Assembly: GCF_018118585.1 (NCBI RefSeq)
Contig: NZ_CP069421.1
Coordinates: 2,170,001 to 2,234,000 of the forward strand
Direction: 5' to 3'
DNA from: Aristaeella lactis
GTDB taxonomy: Bacteria; Bacillota; Clostridia; Christensenellales; Aristaeellaceae
DNA length: 64,000 nucleotides
The notes under the pieces were generated by a model. That model had not been told where the DNA came from and did not search any database. It was given only the letters and a program-made list of their open reading frames with translations. Shown here piece by piece: positions 49,992-58,122 of this stretch; position 1 is the first letter of the stretch; each line of letters begins with the position of its first letter. A program made the translations under genes and the position numbers.

Positions 49992-51350
49992 GTGATACGG
50001 ATCAAGGATTTGACATCAGGGAATCCCGTGAGGCTGATACTGGTTTTTGCGCTACCGGTTCTTACGGGGAATATGCTGCAGCAGTTTTATAATTTGGTTG
50101 ACTCTCTGATTATCGGGCAGCTGCTGGGAGTTACAGCACTGGCAGCGGTTTCGGCCTCCGGGTGGCTGGACTGGGCCGTGCTGTCAATCCCCATGGGGCT
50201 GGCGCAGGGATATTCCATCCATGCCTCCCAGTGCTACGGTGGAAAACAGTATGCGGAACTGAAAAGAACCGTTGCACAAAGCTATCTGATCTCCGCAGCA
50301 GTGACAGTCGCACTGGAGGCAATCAGCCAGACGCTGCTGCGTCCTGTGCTGACATGGATGAATTCGCCGGAGGAAACCATTCATCTGACAGAGAACTATC
50401 TGCGAATTATCTATGCAGGCCTGCCGGTGGTGATGTGCCTGAATGTGTTCAGCGGCTTTCTGTACGCGCTGGGAAACAGCAGAACGCCTCTGCTGGCTCT
50501 GGCCTGCGCCACGGCGGTAAACATCGCTCTGGACTGGTGGTTTGTCGGTTCCCTGGGCCTTGGCACTAACGGCGGCGCGTATGCGACCGTGATAGCACAG
50601 GCGGTTTCCGCCGGAATCTGTCTGGCTGCGGTATTGAAGATTCCGGAACTTCGCCCTCAGCGGGTCGATTACCGTCCTGACCGGATAGTGATTCGAAAAC
50701 TTATTCGGCTCGGATTCCCGATTGCCTTTCAGAACCTCATCATTTCACTTGGAGGGCTCATACTGCAAGGCGTGGTCAACGCCTTCGGATTCATCTTTAT
50801 GGCCGGGTACAACGCGGCCTCCAGGCTGCAGGGACTGGTGGAAATCGCAGGATCTTCCCTAGGAAGCGCGGCGGGTACCTTTACCGGGCAGAATTATGGC
50901 GCCGGAAGAATGGATCGTGTAAGGCTGGGGCTGCGGCGTTCAGCACAGATCGGTTTTCTGCTCGCGCTTACCGTCGGAGGGCTGATGACAGTATTCGGAA
51001 AGTCCATTCTTTCCCTGTTTATCCGGGATGAGGCGGAACTGGCAGATCAGGTGCTGGCGATTGGATATGATTTTCTTCGGGTGATGGCAGCCGGGTTGCC
51101 CATGCTGTATCTGCTTTTTGTTTACAGAACTACCCTGCAAGGCTTGGGCGATACAGTGATGCCGATGATTTCCGGCTTTTTGGAATTGGCGCTGCGTGTT
51201 GGAGCAGCGCTGCTTCTTCCTGCGATTCTGGGATATTGGGGAGTTTATCTGGCAGAGATTGCAGCATGGATTGGTGCGGGAGCTTTTCTGATCATGGTCT
51301 GTTATCATCGACTGCACAGGCTGACAAATACCGTGGAAGAAACAAAATGA
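49992..51350 (+). CDS. MATE-family multidrug/Na+ antiporter
   Basis: 452 residues, twelve membrane segments. PVLTGNMLQQFYNLVDSLIIGQLLG start, SGFLYALGNSRTPL, GTFTGQNYGAGRMDRV and TTLQGLGDTVMPM are typical. GTG start, five bases after AGGAG. Distinct from the 17.4-kb paralogue. Lies between the two framed cassettes. Confidence 0.92.
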   Translation: MIRIKDLTSGNPVRLILVFALPVLTGNMLQQFYNLVDSLIIGQLLGVTALAAVSASGWLDWAVLSIPMGLAQGYSIHASQCYGGKQYAELKRTVAQSYLISAAVTVALEAISQTLLRPVLTWMNSPEETIHLTENYLRIIYAGLPVVMCLNVFSGFLYALGNSRTPLLALACATAVNIALDWWFVGSLGLGTNGGAYATVIAQAVSAGICLAAVLKIPELRPQRVDYRPDRIVIRKLIRLGFPIAFQNLIISLGGLILQGVVNAFGFIFMAGYNAASRLQGLVEIAGSSLGSAAGTFTGQNYGAGRMDRVRLGLRRSAQIGFLLALTVGGLMTVFGKSILSLFIRDEAELADQVLAIGYDFLRVMAAGLPMLYLLFVYRTTLQGLGDTVMPMISGFLELALRVGAALLLPAILGYWGVYLAEIAAWIGAGAFLIMVCYHRLHRLTNTVEETK

Positions 51351-51419
51351 CGCGATATTGTTCCCTAAGATTTACGCACCTTTCCGGTTTGATGGCTCCC
51401 TTTTGGCAAGATATTTCGG

Positions 51420-51457
51420 AAAATATCTTTTGAGTTATGTGACCAACGACAAATCGG
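51420..51457. repeat. 5' framing repeat of the beta-lactamase-fold gene
   Basis: Second copy of the 38-bp repeat at 49325-49362. Its left half is also part of a hairpin AAGATATTT-CGGA-AAATATCTT (51408-51429). Confidence 0.85.
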
Positions 51458-51477
51458 AGTTTATGGAGAGAAACAAA

Positions 51478-52854
51478 ATGGATAAGAATACAGCAATGGA
51501 AAACCTTGCCCGGGCGCTGCAGGAAAAAGACGGCTTCAACGGGGCGTGGCTCTATGCGGAAAACGGCGAGATCGTGTCCAAGGGAGCTCTCGGCTTCCGG
51601 GATCCTGAAAACACGCTTCCGATTACGGAGGACACGATCTTTCAGTTGGCTTCGATCAGTAAGCAGTTCACGGCGACGGCCGTTATGCTGCTGATGCGGC
51701 AGAGCCTTCTCAGCCCGGAGGACAGGATCACAAAGTATTTTCCGGAACTTGCTGCGTATGAGGGCGTAACTGTCCGGCATCTTCTGAACCACACCAGCGG
51801 AATTCCCGACTATTTTGACGATGCGGACTGGTTTATAAAAATCTGGAAGGAAGAAAAACGGGTCCCGTGCAACGACGAAATCCTCAGTTTTCTCCTTGAA
51901 ACCAAAGCGAAACCATACTTCGCACCGGGGGAAGGATTGCATTACTCCAATACCGGCTATAACCTGCTGGCTCTGCTTGTGGAGCGGCTCTCCGGCGTTC
52001 CTTTCGAGGAATTTTTGCAAAAGAACATCTTTGAGCCTGCCGGGATGACCTCCACCCGCTGTTGTCATATCCGCAGGGACGGCGTTCCGTTCGAGAACTA
52101 CGCCCGTGCGACGGTATTCGAAGACGATAAATGGGTTGCCGATATTGACTCCGCCGAGGACGGAGAAGTGGTTGCCTTTGATGGTCTGAACGGTGACGAC
52201 TATGTGTACACCAACATTTTTGACATGCTCAGATGGGACAGGGCGCTGCGCGAGGGCAAGGTGCTTACTGCCGAGGAGCAGCAGATCATGTACACTCCCG
52301 GGAGACTCAACAACTGCGAAGATGCTGTTTACGATGAAGACGATGGACTGGGCTACGGATTCGGATGGGGAATCGGACACGACGAGAAGTACGGTCTGAT
52401 TGTTAGTCACAGCGGCGGCATGCCGGGTGTCGCTACCTGGTTTGAACGCTTCATAGATGCGGACAGGGTTCTTGTGATCCTCGCCAACCGGGACTACAGG
52501 GATGTAAGGGCGTATTTGGGTTACTGGAACGGAATGGAAGCAATCGCAAGGGATAAGGAACCGGAGCCCATCGTGTCGATTGAGGATATTGCACTCAAAA
52601 GTGTCGACAAGTCGAAATGGAATAGTTTCTGCGGCAAGTACGAGCATCCTGAGGACGCCGATTTTATTGTCGACGAAGTCTTCCTGAGAAACGATGAGCT
52701 TTACGCAAAAGCAATCGACGAAGACGGCGATGAAGTCGAATTCATGCTCTATCCCATCGGGGAAAACGAGTTCGGCAGGAAGGGCGGGATGCTCAAGTTG
52801 ACCTTCAGTGACAGCTGTGTGGCGTACGACGAACTCACCTGCAAAAAGCTGTAA
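51478..52854 (+). CDS. Beta-lactamase-fold serine hydrolase (class C/AmpC-like family)
   Basis: 458 residues from ATG 51478 (GGAGAG upstream). Catalytic SxxK in SISKQFTATAV (near residue 59), Tyr motif HYSNTGY (near 157), and third motif HSGGMPG (near 311): a complete penicillin-binding-protein/class C active site. No signal peptide, so it is probably cytoplasmic, acting as an esterase or peptidase rather than a periplasmic beta-lactamase. A C-terminal domain of about 100 residues resembles the DUF3471-type extension. Framed by the paired repeats. Confidence 0.9.
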   Translation: MDKNTAMENLARALQEKDGFNGAWLYAENGEIVSKGALGFRDPENTLPITEDTIFQLASISKQFTATAVMLLMRQSLLSPEDRITKYFPELAAYEGVTVRHLLNHTSGIPDYFDDADWFIKIWKEEKRVPCNDEILSFLLETKAKPYFAPGEGLHYSNTGYNLLALLVERLSGVPFEEFLQKNIFEPAGMTSTRCCHIRRDGVPFENYARATVFEDDKWVADIDSAEDGEVVAFDGLNGDDYVYTNIFDMLRWDRALREGKVLTAEEQQIMYTPGRLNNCEDAVYDEDDGLGYGFGWGIGHDEKYGLIVSHSGGMPGVATWFERFIDADRVLVILANRDYRDVRAYLGYWNGMEAIARDKEPEPIVSIEDIALKSVDKSKWNSFCGKYEHPEDADFIVDEVFLRNDELYAKAIDEDGDEVEFMLYPIGENEFGRKGGMLKLTFSDSCVAYDELTCKKL

Positions 52855-52864
52855 GCATCATTTT

Positions 52865-52915
52865 ACAAATTCCAGTTTGTTGGGATACCTCTTGAAAAGA
52901 AAACTCGGAAGTTAT
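52865..52915. repeat. 3' framing repeat of the beta-lactamase-fold gene
   Basis: ACAAATTCCAGTTTGT (52865-52880) identical to 49904-49919, then a 35-bp tail with few differences. Confidence 0.85.
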
Positions 52916-52939
52916 ACGGGCTAACGGTCATTGGTTGAT

Positions 52940-53340
52940 GTGAACGAGTCGCCTGCAAGGGTACGCAGTTTTGTACTGGACTCGAACCAGGGAACGAAAG
53001 AAGTGATAACCCAGTGGGTTATTTGCCGCAGGCAAAAGCGCGGTGGAGTCCTGTCGCGCGCGGTGCGCGGGGCGGGAATACCGCCCGCGGTGCGTGTGCG
53101 TTTCCTTACCGAAACAAGCAGTACGAAGCGCTCCAGGGCGAACCTCTGATGACCGCCAGTGGCGGAAATCTCATCAGAGGGTTTGGAGCGCCCGGAGAAA
53201 GAGCCAGTGGCTCTTTCTCAGCGAAAAACGGGCGGCAGCCCCGAGAGGTCAATCGAAAGGGAGCAATCTCCCCAGTGGGGAGTTGCGACCATTGAGATTG
53301 CGGTAAATGCGCCGATTGAGGTTGCGTAAGAGAGCGAAAC
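52940..53340 (+). repeat. tRNA-like fragments and structured hairpin module
   Basis: GATGTGAACGA (tRNA-Val anticodon arm-like), CAAGGGTACGCAGTTTT, GTACTGGACTCGAACCAG (tRNA-Val T arm), then hairpins ATAACCC-AGT-GGGTTAT (53006-53022) and TTTGCC-GCA-GGCAAA (53022-53036), GTGGAGTCCTGTCGCGCGCGG, GGGCGG/CCGCCC, the nested CCTCTGATGA hairpin (about 53144-53180), AGAGCC-AGT-GGCTCT and GATTGAG(A/G)TTGCG end motifs. No gene. Confidence 0.85.
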
Positions 53341-53360
53341 AACTATGCCGAAGGCACATA

Positions 53361-53565
53361 TGGACTCGAACCAGTGTTCCGTTCGCTCAATCGTCGCTGC
53401 TCGCCCTTGGAGCGGGCTCGCCGCTCGTTTATGTGTCATTCTGAGCAGAGCCGCAGGCGACGTCGAAGAATCTCCTACGGGTTCAGAGCGAATCAACACA
53501 CATGGGAACCGCATAGTAATGCACCTAAAATGTCATCTCGACCAAGGCCGTTTACGGCCGCGTGG
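53361..53565. repeat. 205-bp near-perfect direct repeat, left copy
   Basis: Identical to 60853-61057 except at one position by my reading. Starts with the tRNA T-arm word TGGACTCGAACCAGTG and ends with GGCCGCGTGG; contains two GTCAT elements. Confidence 0.9.
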
Positions 53566-53739
53566 GGAACGATCCGAGTGGTGACCCGGTGGGTCATTCG
53601 CCAAAGGCGAAAATAAGGTGGAGTCCTGACGCGCGCGGTGCGCGGGACGGGGATCCCGTCCGCGGTGCGTGTGCGTTTCCTTACCGAAACAAGCAATGCG
53701 AAGCGCTCCAAGCGAGCAGTGCGCCGATTGAGGTTGCGG
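53566..53739 (+). repeat. Structured hairpin module inserted in the left 205-bp repeat
   Basis: About 174 bp present here between CGTGG and AGAGATCT, absent at the matching place in the right copy (61057/61058). Contains TGACCC-GGT-GGGTCA (53582-53596), TTCGCC-AAA-GGCGAA (53597-53611), GTGGAGTCCTGACGCGCGCG, GGACGGG-GAT-CCCGTCC and ends GATTGAGGTTGCGG. Confidence 0.85.
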
Positions 53740-54080
53740 AGAGATCTCCCCCGGCCGCAGCCGGATAATTGTTAATTGATCTTCGGCGTACTGGACTCGA
53801 ACCAGTGTTCCGTTCGCTCAATCGTCGCTGCTCGCCCTTGGAGCGGGCCCGCCGCTCGTTTCGCGCTAACAAACTCAGGGCGCTTGCCTGCGGCACTCCA
53901 CACTGTGGGGAACGATCCGCGTGGTGACCCAGTGGGTCATTCGCCATAGGCGAAAACAAGGTGGAGTCCTGACGCGCGCGGTGCGCGGGACGGGGATCCC
54001 GTCCGCGGTGCGTGTGCGTTTCCTTATCGAGGCAAATAGCGGGTTGCAGCAAAAGCAATACCCGCTATGCCGACCGAGAT
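53740..54080 (+). repeat. Further repeat block and hairpin module copy
   Basis: 53740-53804 matches 61058-61124 (end in tRNA T-arm word). A fragment of the 205-bp repeat follows, then a fourth hairpin module with TGACCC-AGT-GGGTCA (53925-53939), TTCGCC-ATA-GGCGAA (53940-53954) and GGACGGG-GAT-CCCGTCC. No gene. Confidence 0.8.
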
Positions 54081-54103
54081 TGCGGAAAGACTTCCTTCGT
54101 TTG

Positions 54104-54126
54104 CCCCATCGATGTGAACGATGTGC
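54104..54126 (+). repeat. tRNA-Val anticodon-arm copy (possible attachment-site remnant)
   Basis: 23 bp identical to 61377-61399 inside the tRNA-Val gene, same orientation, 7.27 kb away. Covers the anticodon stem-loop and one or two flanking bases. Confidence 0.8.
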
Positions 54127-54179
54127 ACTGGGCTACCGGTCAAGTTGTCAAACTGAAATGTGGACGTGAACACACCTGA

Positions 54180-54208
54180 AAAGCCTTTAAAATAAAGGCT
54201 TTTTCTAT
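54180..54208 (+). terminator. Terminator-like hairpin
   Basis: AAAGCCTTTA-AAA-TAAAGGCTTT then TTCTATTTT. Followed by three GGTGTTCA direct repeats; on the other side GTGAACACACC is their complement. Confidence 0.75.
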
Positions 54209-54478
54209 TTTCGGAGGTGTTCAATGAAAAGGTGTTCAGGGGGTGTTCACGGGCCAGGAGTGTAAAATACTCCCCATAGAATGGACAGATGAATTTAACC
54301 CGATCCCGGTTTGTGGACAGATAAAATAGCCGAAATCCTCAAAAATGGACAAGACTATTAACACAGAGTCCTCATACCTGGACAATGGAAATAGCACACT
54401 AACAAGAAAAGCAATGCAGAATGCTTGCTGGACAAAGGATGGAGGTGATATACCAAACGAAAGGAAGGATAGTTGACA

Positions 54479-54604
54479 ATGGCTAGAGATTCAAAGTTTA
54501 CAGAGGAAGAGATATCTATTGTAAAGAGTTCTAAGATTAGCCCCCTGTATTCATTTACGGTTTCATTATATACATTCTTCTTGTCAATACATACATCGCC
54601 ATAA
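54479..54604 (+). pseudogene. IS3-type OrfA remnant
   Basis: 41-codon frame starting ARDSKFTEEEISIVKSS, which looks like the N-terminus of an IS3-family OrfA helix-turn-helix protein, then unrelated residues to a stop. Upstream are several TGGACA words (54294, 54348, 54379) as in IS ends. Probably a decayed insertion sequence covering about 54280-54620. Confidence 0.4.
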
Positions 54605-54633
54605 GTGATTGCTGCTTAAACCCAAAGATGACG

Positions 54634-54673
54634 AAAACCCGCAGAGCAGATTGTGATAAGCTCTGCGGGTTTT
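54634..54673. terminator. Bidirectional terminator
   Basis: 14-bp stem AAAACCCGCAGAGC (54634-54647) with GCTCTGCGGGTTTT (54660-54673). The A and T ends allow function on both strands. The stretch 54674-54871 shows nothing else recognisable. Confidence 0.8.
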
Positions 54674-54871
54674 CACATGACACTCGAAGGGCAATTATTT
54701 ACCCCGATTTATCCATACCGTTCATCTCAAAAAGGGAAGGGAACGGTACAGGATCATATGTATTCCCTTTGGCGACTCTCGGACAAGATTATATTCCGAG
54801 AAATATTTTGGTCTCTGAATGCGGAGACGCATCCTGTTTTTGATGAAGAATTTTTGTTCTAGAGGATGCCT

Positions 54872-55753
54872 TTATTTCCTGTGAGATTTTTCAATGCGGT
54901 TCGTGATCTCCTCCCCCGCCACGGCGTCGGCCAGGCCGATGCCGTACAGGTAGGCCGTGCATTTTCTGGCGTCCCGTTTATCCAGCAGTGTTTTAAAGGT
55001 ATAGTCTTTTTCATCCCAGGGAAATTCATCCCGGAAATGAGCTTCCAGTTGTTCCGGGCTGTCCGAATAATTATCCCGGGTTTTCCGGAAGGATTCATCC
55101 AGGTAATACCCGCTATCCAGAACGATGATCAAATCCGGGCCCATCAGAAGGTTGGCGCTTATCATTTCCTCCCGCCTTGTGGCGGAAGTGCAGATAATCA
55201 CGGTATCGCAGGCGTTAAGATGAATCATATCCTCCGTGTCATCCACTTTCGTTTTTCCGTTAACCAGCAGGAAATCCCCGATGTTCTTGTCGACGTTCCT
55301 TTTGCTTCCGCGGATTACGATTCCCAAGGGAGAGAAGCGCTCGCAGATTCCGATGCAGTTCGCTAGGTTCGTGCGGCCTGTCCCGATGAATCCCACGTTT
55401 TTCGGTTTTTTTCGCATCAGCTGTTCCATCGTGAAAACCGTCATCAGGGAACAGCGGTATCTCGTCAGCGCCAGATCCCTGTATTCGTGTTCACTTCCAT
55501 CCCGCTCCCGAATATCAAGAATTTCCTCTGTTTTTCCGTTTACGTCATTTGTGTAGATTTTCTTCAGACTGCTGACGCCGTCGATCGTCAGCCCCCGAAG
55601 AAATCCCGTAGAAGCAGTCACGATGCCCGCCGCGTCCCGCTCGTCCACTTCCACATCTTTGATTGGACACATCTCCGTGTCGTATTTTCCCCCGAAGGCA
55701 CGGATGTAATTTTCCCGCATCATCTTCAGTGAGTCAATAAAAAATCGATTCAT
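54872..55753 (-). CDS. Ornithine cyclodeaminase/mu-crystallin-family dehydrogenase
   Basis: 293 residues from ATG 55753 (GAGAGG upstream). Rossmann motif GFIGTGRTNLAN near residue 125 preceded by a typical N-terminal domain with GLTIDGVSSLKKIY and followed by TVIICTSATRREEM and LDSGYY. Family members oxidise or cyclise amino acids (ornithine cyclodeaminase, alanine dehydrogenase, ketimine reductase, opine synthase). The substrate cannot be told. More AT-rich than the first half of the window. Confidence 0.87.
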   Translation of the reverse strand: MNRFFIDSLKMMRENYIRAFGGKYDTEMCPIKDVEVDERDAAGIVTASTGFLRGLTIDGVSSLKKIYTNDVNGKTEEILDIRERDGSEHEYRDLALTRYRCSLMTVFTMEQLMRKKPKNVGFIGTGRTNLANCIGICERFSPLGIVIRGSKRNVDKNIGDFLLVNGKTKVDDTEDMIHLNACDTVIICTSATRREEMISANLLMGPDLIIVLDSGYYLDESFRKTRDNYSDSPEQLEAHFRDEFPWDEKDYTFKTLLDKRDARKCTAYLYGIGLADAVAGEEITNRIEKSHRK

Positions 55754-56018
55754 AAGGCTGCCTCTCAAGAGTGTGAATCAGAATAAAAGCCCAACCGGAC
55801 GGTCTTTCGATTCCGCTGAATCATTATACTTCTTTTCTCTGAAAAGGAAAGAAGGAAATATATTCCTCAGAGGTCAATTGCAAAAGGAAGTTTTGATTTG
55901 TCGACAGTTCTTTGAATTCAAAGTTAAGTGGTTTTTCAGATCCCGAGTTGTCGAACCGATGTTCCTAACCAGTATTCTGCCATCTTTCCCGAATCTCCTG
56001 CAATCAAAGTGAAACTTT
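55754..56018. other. Intergenic region without recognisable feature
   Basis: No gene or clear repeat seen; AT-rich with a possible degenerate promoter for the phage fragment. Lies between the OCD gene and the tape-measure remnant. Confidence 0.4.
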
Positions 56019-56247
56019 ATGGCTGAAACCCTGCGCGAACTGGTAGTCGCGCTGTCGCTGGACTCCAGCAATTTCTCGCGCAATATGCGCACCATCAACC
56101 AGCAGATCAAGGAAGCCGAGCCCACCTTCCGTCTGGCCGGGGCTGGCGTTGAAAACTATGAAAAGACCATCGCGGGCACGGAAGCCAAGCTGTCCATGCT
56201 GGGCAACAAGCTCACCCAGCAGCAGCAGGCTGGACGTCATGTCTTCA
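56019..56247 (+). pseudogene. Phage tail tape-measure protein, N-terminal fragment
   Basis: About 75 residues starting AETLRELVVALSLDSSNFSRN and continuing INQQIKEAEPTFRLAGAGVENYEKT, EAKLSMLGNKLTQQQ, the conserved N-terminus of tape-measure proteins of tailed phages of Firmicutes. It is then cut off by the GCCGCTGGC hairpin element, after which the frame is meaningless. Normal tape-measure proteins have many hundreds of residues. A prophage remnant. Confidence 0.8.
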
Positions 56248-56256
56248 TGACGGAAA

Positions 56257-56333
56257 GCCGCTGGCATTCTTCTGTTGATGAATGCCAGCGGCGAAAATTC
56301 TCTGAAAAATTCACCAGGATATGCTATCATTGG
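56257..56333. repeat. GCCGCTGGC hairpin element, copy 2
   Basis: Same hairpin and loop as 49222-49257, and the same tail to AGGATATGCTA. It truncates the tape-measure fragment and lies just upstream of the CmpB-type gene. Confidence 0.85.
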
Positions 56334-56397
56334 AACCGGGAACCATTGTTAGGCATAAACAGACAACCTTGACTTCCGGTTAAGGAGGAGCGCCGTC

Positions 56398-57345
56398 ATG
56401 AATGCGACAGGCACAATGCTGATAGATCTTGTTCTTCTGTTTTTCATTTATTCTCTTACGGGATGGTGTATTGAGGTTTGTCTAAAATATATCCAGTATC
56501 ACCGTTTTATCAACCGTGGATTCCTTACAGGGCCGATCTGCCCTATCTATGGAACCGGGGCAGTACTGATCACCGTTGCGGTACACCTCTTGACTCCCTT
56601 TGAAGAAGCCTTTGGTACAACCTTTGTCATATCATTTCTATTGTGCGGTGGAGTAGAGTATTTTACAAGCTGGTATTTGGAGAAACGCTTTCATGCCCGT
56701 TGGTGGGATTATAGTCAAAAGCCCATGAATCTGCATGGTCGGGTGTGGATAGGAAATTTGATTCTGTTTGGATTGGGTGGTGTTGCGATCGTCCATTTCT
56801 TTAATCCGGTACTTTTTACAATACTGGATAGGATTGCTCTGCTGACAAAAGAAATTGCAGTTGGAGTGCTGGCCGCGGTCTGTGCTTCGGACTATGCCAT
56901 GACTCACTTTATCCTGAAACTGGTGAAAACGAGCGTTGAGTGTAGTCAGGCAGACAATACAGAGGAAATTAGTTTGGAGATCAGACGTACGCTCACAGAT
57001 AAATCTGTTTTTTATCGCCGCTTTGCTGAAGCCTATCCAGACGTGATTTATAGGACTGACCGCATAAAGGCGCGGTTGGCTGAAATAAAAGCAGAGACAG
57101 AAATGCTTAAGAAGGAGGCAGAACAAAGAGCACAGGACCTGACAAAAAAGGTTGGGCAAATCGCTGAGCCAACAGCTTTGGTTAAAGCCAGTCTGATTGA
57201 GCGACAGGGAAATTTGATTGCATTGCTATACGATGAAAAAACGGCGAACGAGGAAGTAAAAGCTCTGAAAGCGACAATAGATGCGGATCTGGAAAGGCTG
57301 GAGAACAGACCCATTACTAAGATCGAGAATATTATAAGGAAATAG
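56398..57345 (+). CDS. Putative ABC-transporter type IV membrane protein (CmpB family)
   Basis: 315 residues. Five or so membrane segments with the family start FFIYSLTGWCIEVCLKYI, RGFLTGPICPIYGTGAV and WWDYSQKPMNLHGRVW, followed by a cytoplasmic helical tail (about 195-315) with coiled-coil character (ARLAEIKAETEMLKKEAEQRAQ). Family PF06541-like; function not settled. AAGGAGGAG upstream. Lower GC than the core genes. Confidence 0.87.
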   Translation: MNATGTMLIDLVLLFFIYSLTGWCIEVCLKYIQYHRFINRGFLTGPICPIYGTGAVLITVAVHLLTPFEEAFGTTFVISFLLCGGVEYFTSWYLEKRFHARWWDYSQKPMNLHGRVWIGNLILFGLGGVAIVHFFNPVLFTILDRIALLTKEIAVGVLAAVCASDYAMTHFILKLVKTSVECSQADNTEEISLEIRRTLTDKSVFYRRFAEAYPDVIYRTDRIKARLAEIKAETEMLKKEAEQRAQDLTKKVGQIAEPTALVKASLIERQGNLIALLYDEKTANEEVKALKATIDADLERLENRPITKIENIIRK

Positions 57346-57407
57346 AAGCATCAATCAGTAACAATATTTGCATTATATAATTAATACGCTTTCTTTTATA
57401 GAAAAAG

Positions 57408-57433
57408 GGCTCACCATGTTTCCATGATGAGCC
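57408..57433 (-). terminator. Terminator of hsp20
   Basis: Stem GGCTCACCATG (57408-57418) with CATGATGAGCC (57423-57433), followed on the minus strand by CTTTTTCT. It lies 37 bp after the hsp20 stop. Confidence 0.75.
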
Positions 57434-57469
57434 ATGCGGTTGGTTTAGCTTGCTTGGGATGAGAGCCCA

Positions 57470-57907
57470 TTATCCTTCAATCGCGATCAGCTTCTTTTCA
57501 GGAAGCTTTTTCTCGTTTTTCTTCGGGATGTTCAAGCTCAGCACACCATGCTCCAGCTTTGCGGTGATATCTTCCTCCGTAAGCGCATCGCCCACATAGA
57601 AGCTCCGCTGCAGCGTTCCGTCGTAACGCTCCTGACGTATGGTCTTGCCCTTCTTCGTCTTATCCTTCTCGACCTCTTTCGTGGCCGTGATGGTCAGATA
57701 ACCATTCTCAAGACTCAACTGAATCTGATCCTTCTGGAAGCCGGGCAGGTCAATGTCCACTTCGTAATGGTCATCATGCTCATGCACATCGGTCTTCATC
57801 TCACGGGCAAAGTGCCTGCCGTAGAGCTGACGATCCATGTTCCGGAAAGACGGGAAATCAAACCAATCATCGAACAAATTCTCAGCAAAAATACTCGGCA
57901 TCAACAT
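57470..57907 (-). CDS. hsp20: Small heat-shock protein (Hsp20/alpha-crystallin)
   Basis: 145 residues. N-terminal arm, alpha-crystallin domain (DHYEVDIDLPGFQKDQIQLSLENGYLTITA, LEHGVLSLNIPKK) and short tail. ATP-independent holdase for unfolding proteins. AAGGAGG precedes the ATG. Its promoter overlaps a near-perfect CIRCE, so HrcA should repress it. Confidence 0.95.
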   Translation of the reverse strand: MLMPSIFAENLFDDWFDFPSFRNMDRQLYGRHFAREMKTDVHEHDDHYEVDIDLPGFQKDQIQLSLENGYLTITATKEVEKDKTKKGKTIRQERYDGTLQRSFYVGDALTEEDITAKLEHGVLSLNIPKKNEKKLPEKKLIAIEG

Positions 57908-58012
57908 AACTCTTACCTCCTTGGGTGTTGGGCCGCCATGGCAGCCACGCCATGTTGATTTTGAGCATTGGGACGGTGGTTTATTGGATCGCTGTTCCTT
58001 TGTTCAGCACAT

Positions 58013-58040
58013 ATTATAGTCATATTGTTAGCACTGTCAA
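58013..58040 (-). promoter_or_regulatory. Sigma-A promoter of hsp20
   Basis: On the minus strand TTGACA (58035-58040) and TATAAT (58013-58018), 16-bp spacer; the -35 box lies within the CIRCE. The leader is about 105 nt. Confidence 0.85.
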
Positions 58041-58054
58041 GAGGTGAGTGCTAA
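58028..58054. promoter_or_regulatory. CIRCE operator (HrcA binding site) for hsp20
   Basis: TTAGCACTG-N9-GAGTGCTAA; only one position departs from the TTAGCACTC-N9-GAGTGCTAA consensus. Confidence 0.92.
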
Positions 58055-58122
58055 TTTTTTTAATTTTTTTCTCTTTTCTATGTGGCAACCTTAGAGTGCC
58101 ATCGTGCTACGACAAATGTCAG

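Noticed and set aside
51478-52854. Antibiotic-resistance beta-lactamase
   Set aside because: The active-site motifs are of the wide class C/PBP-like esterase family, there is no signal peptide, and the C-terminal extension fits peptidase or esterase relatives; no resistance claim is supported.
49904-52915. Integron attC sites around the HIT and beta-lactamase-fold genes
   Set aside because: ACAAATTCCAGTTTGT lacks the paired R/L box architecture of attC and no integron integrase is seen; reported instead as an unexplained framing repeat.
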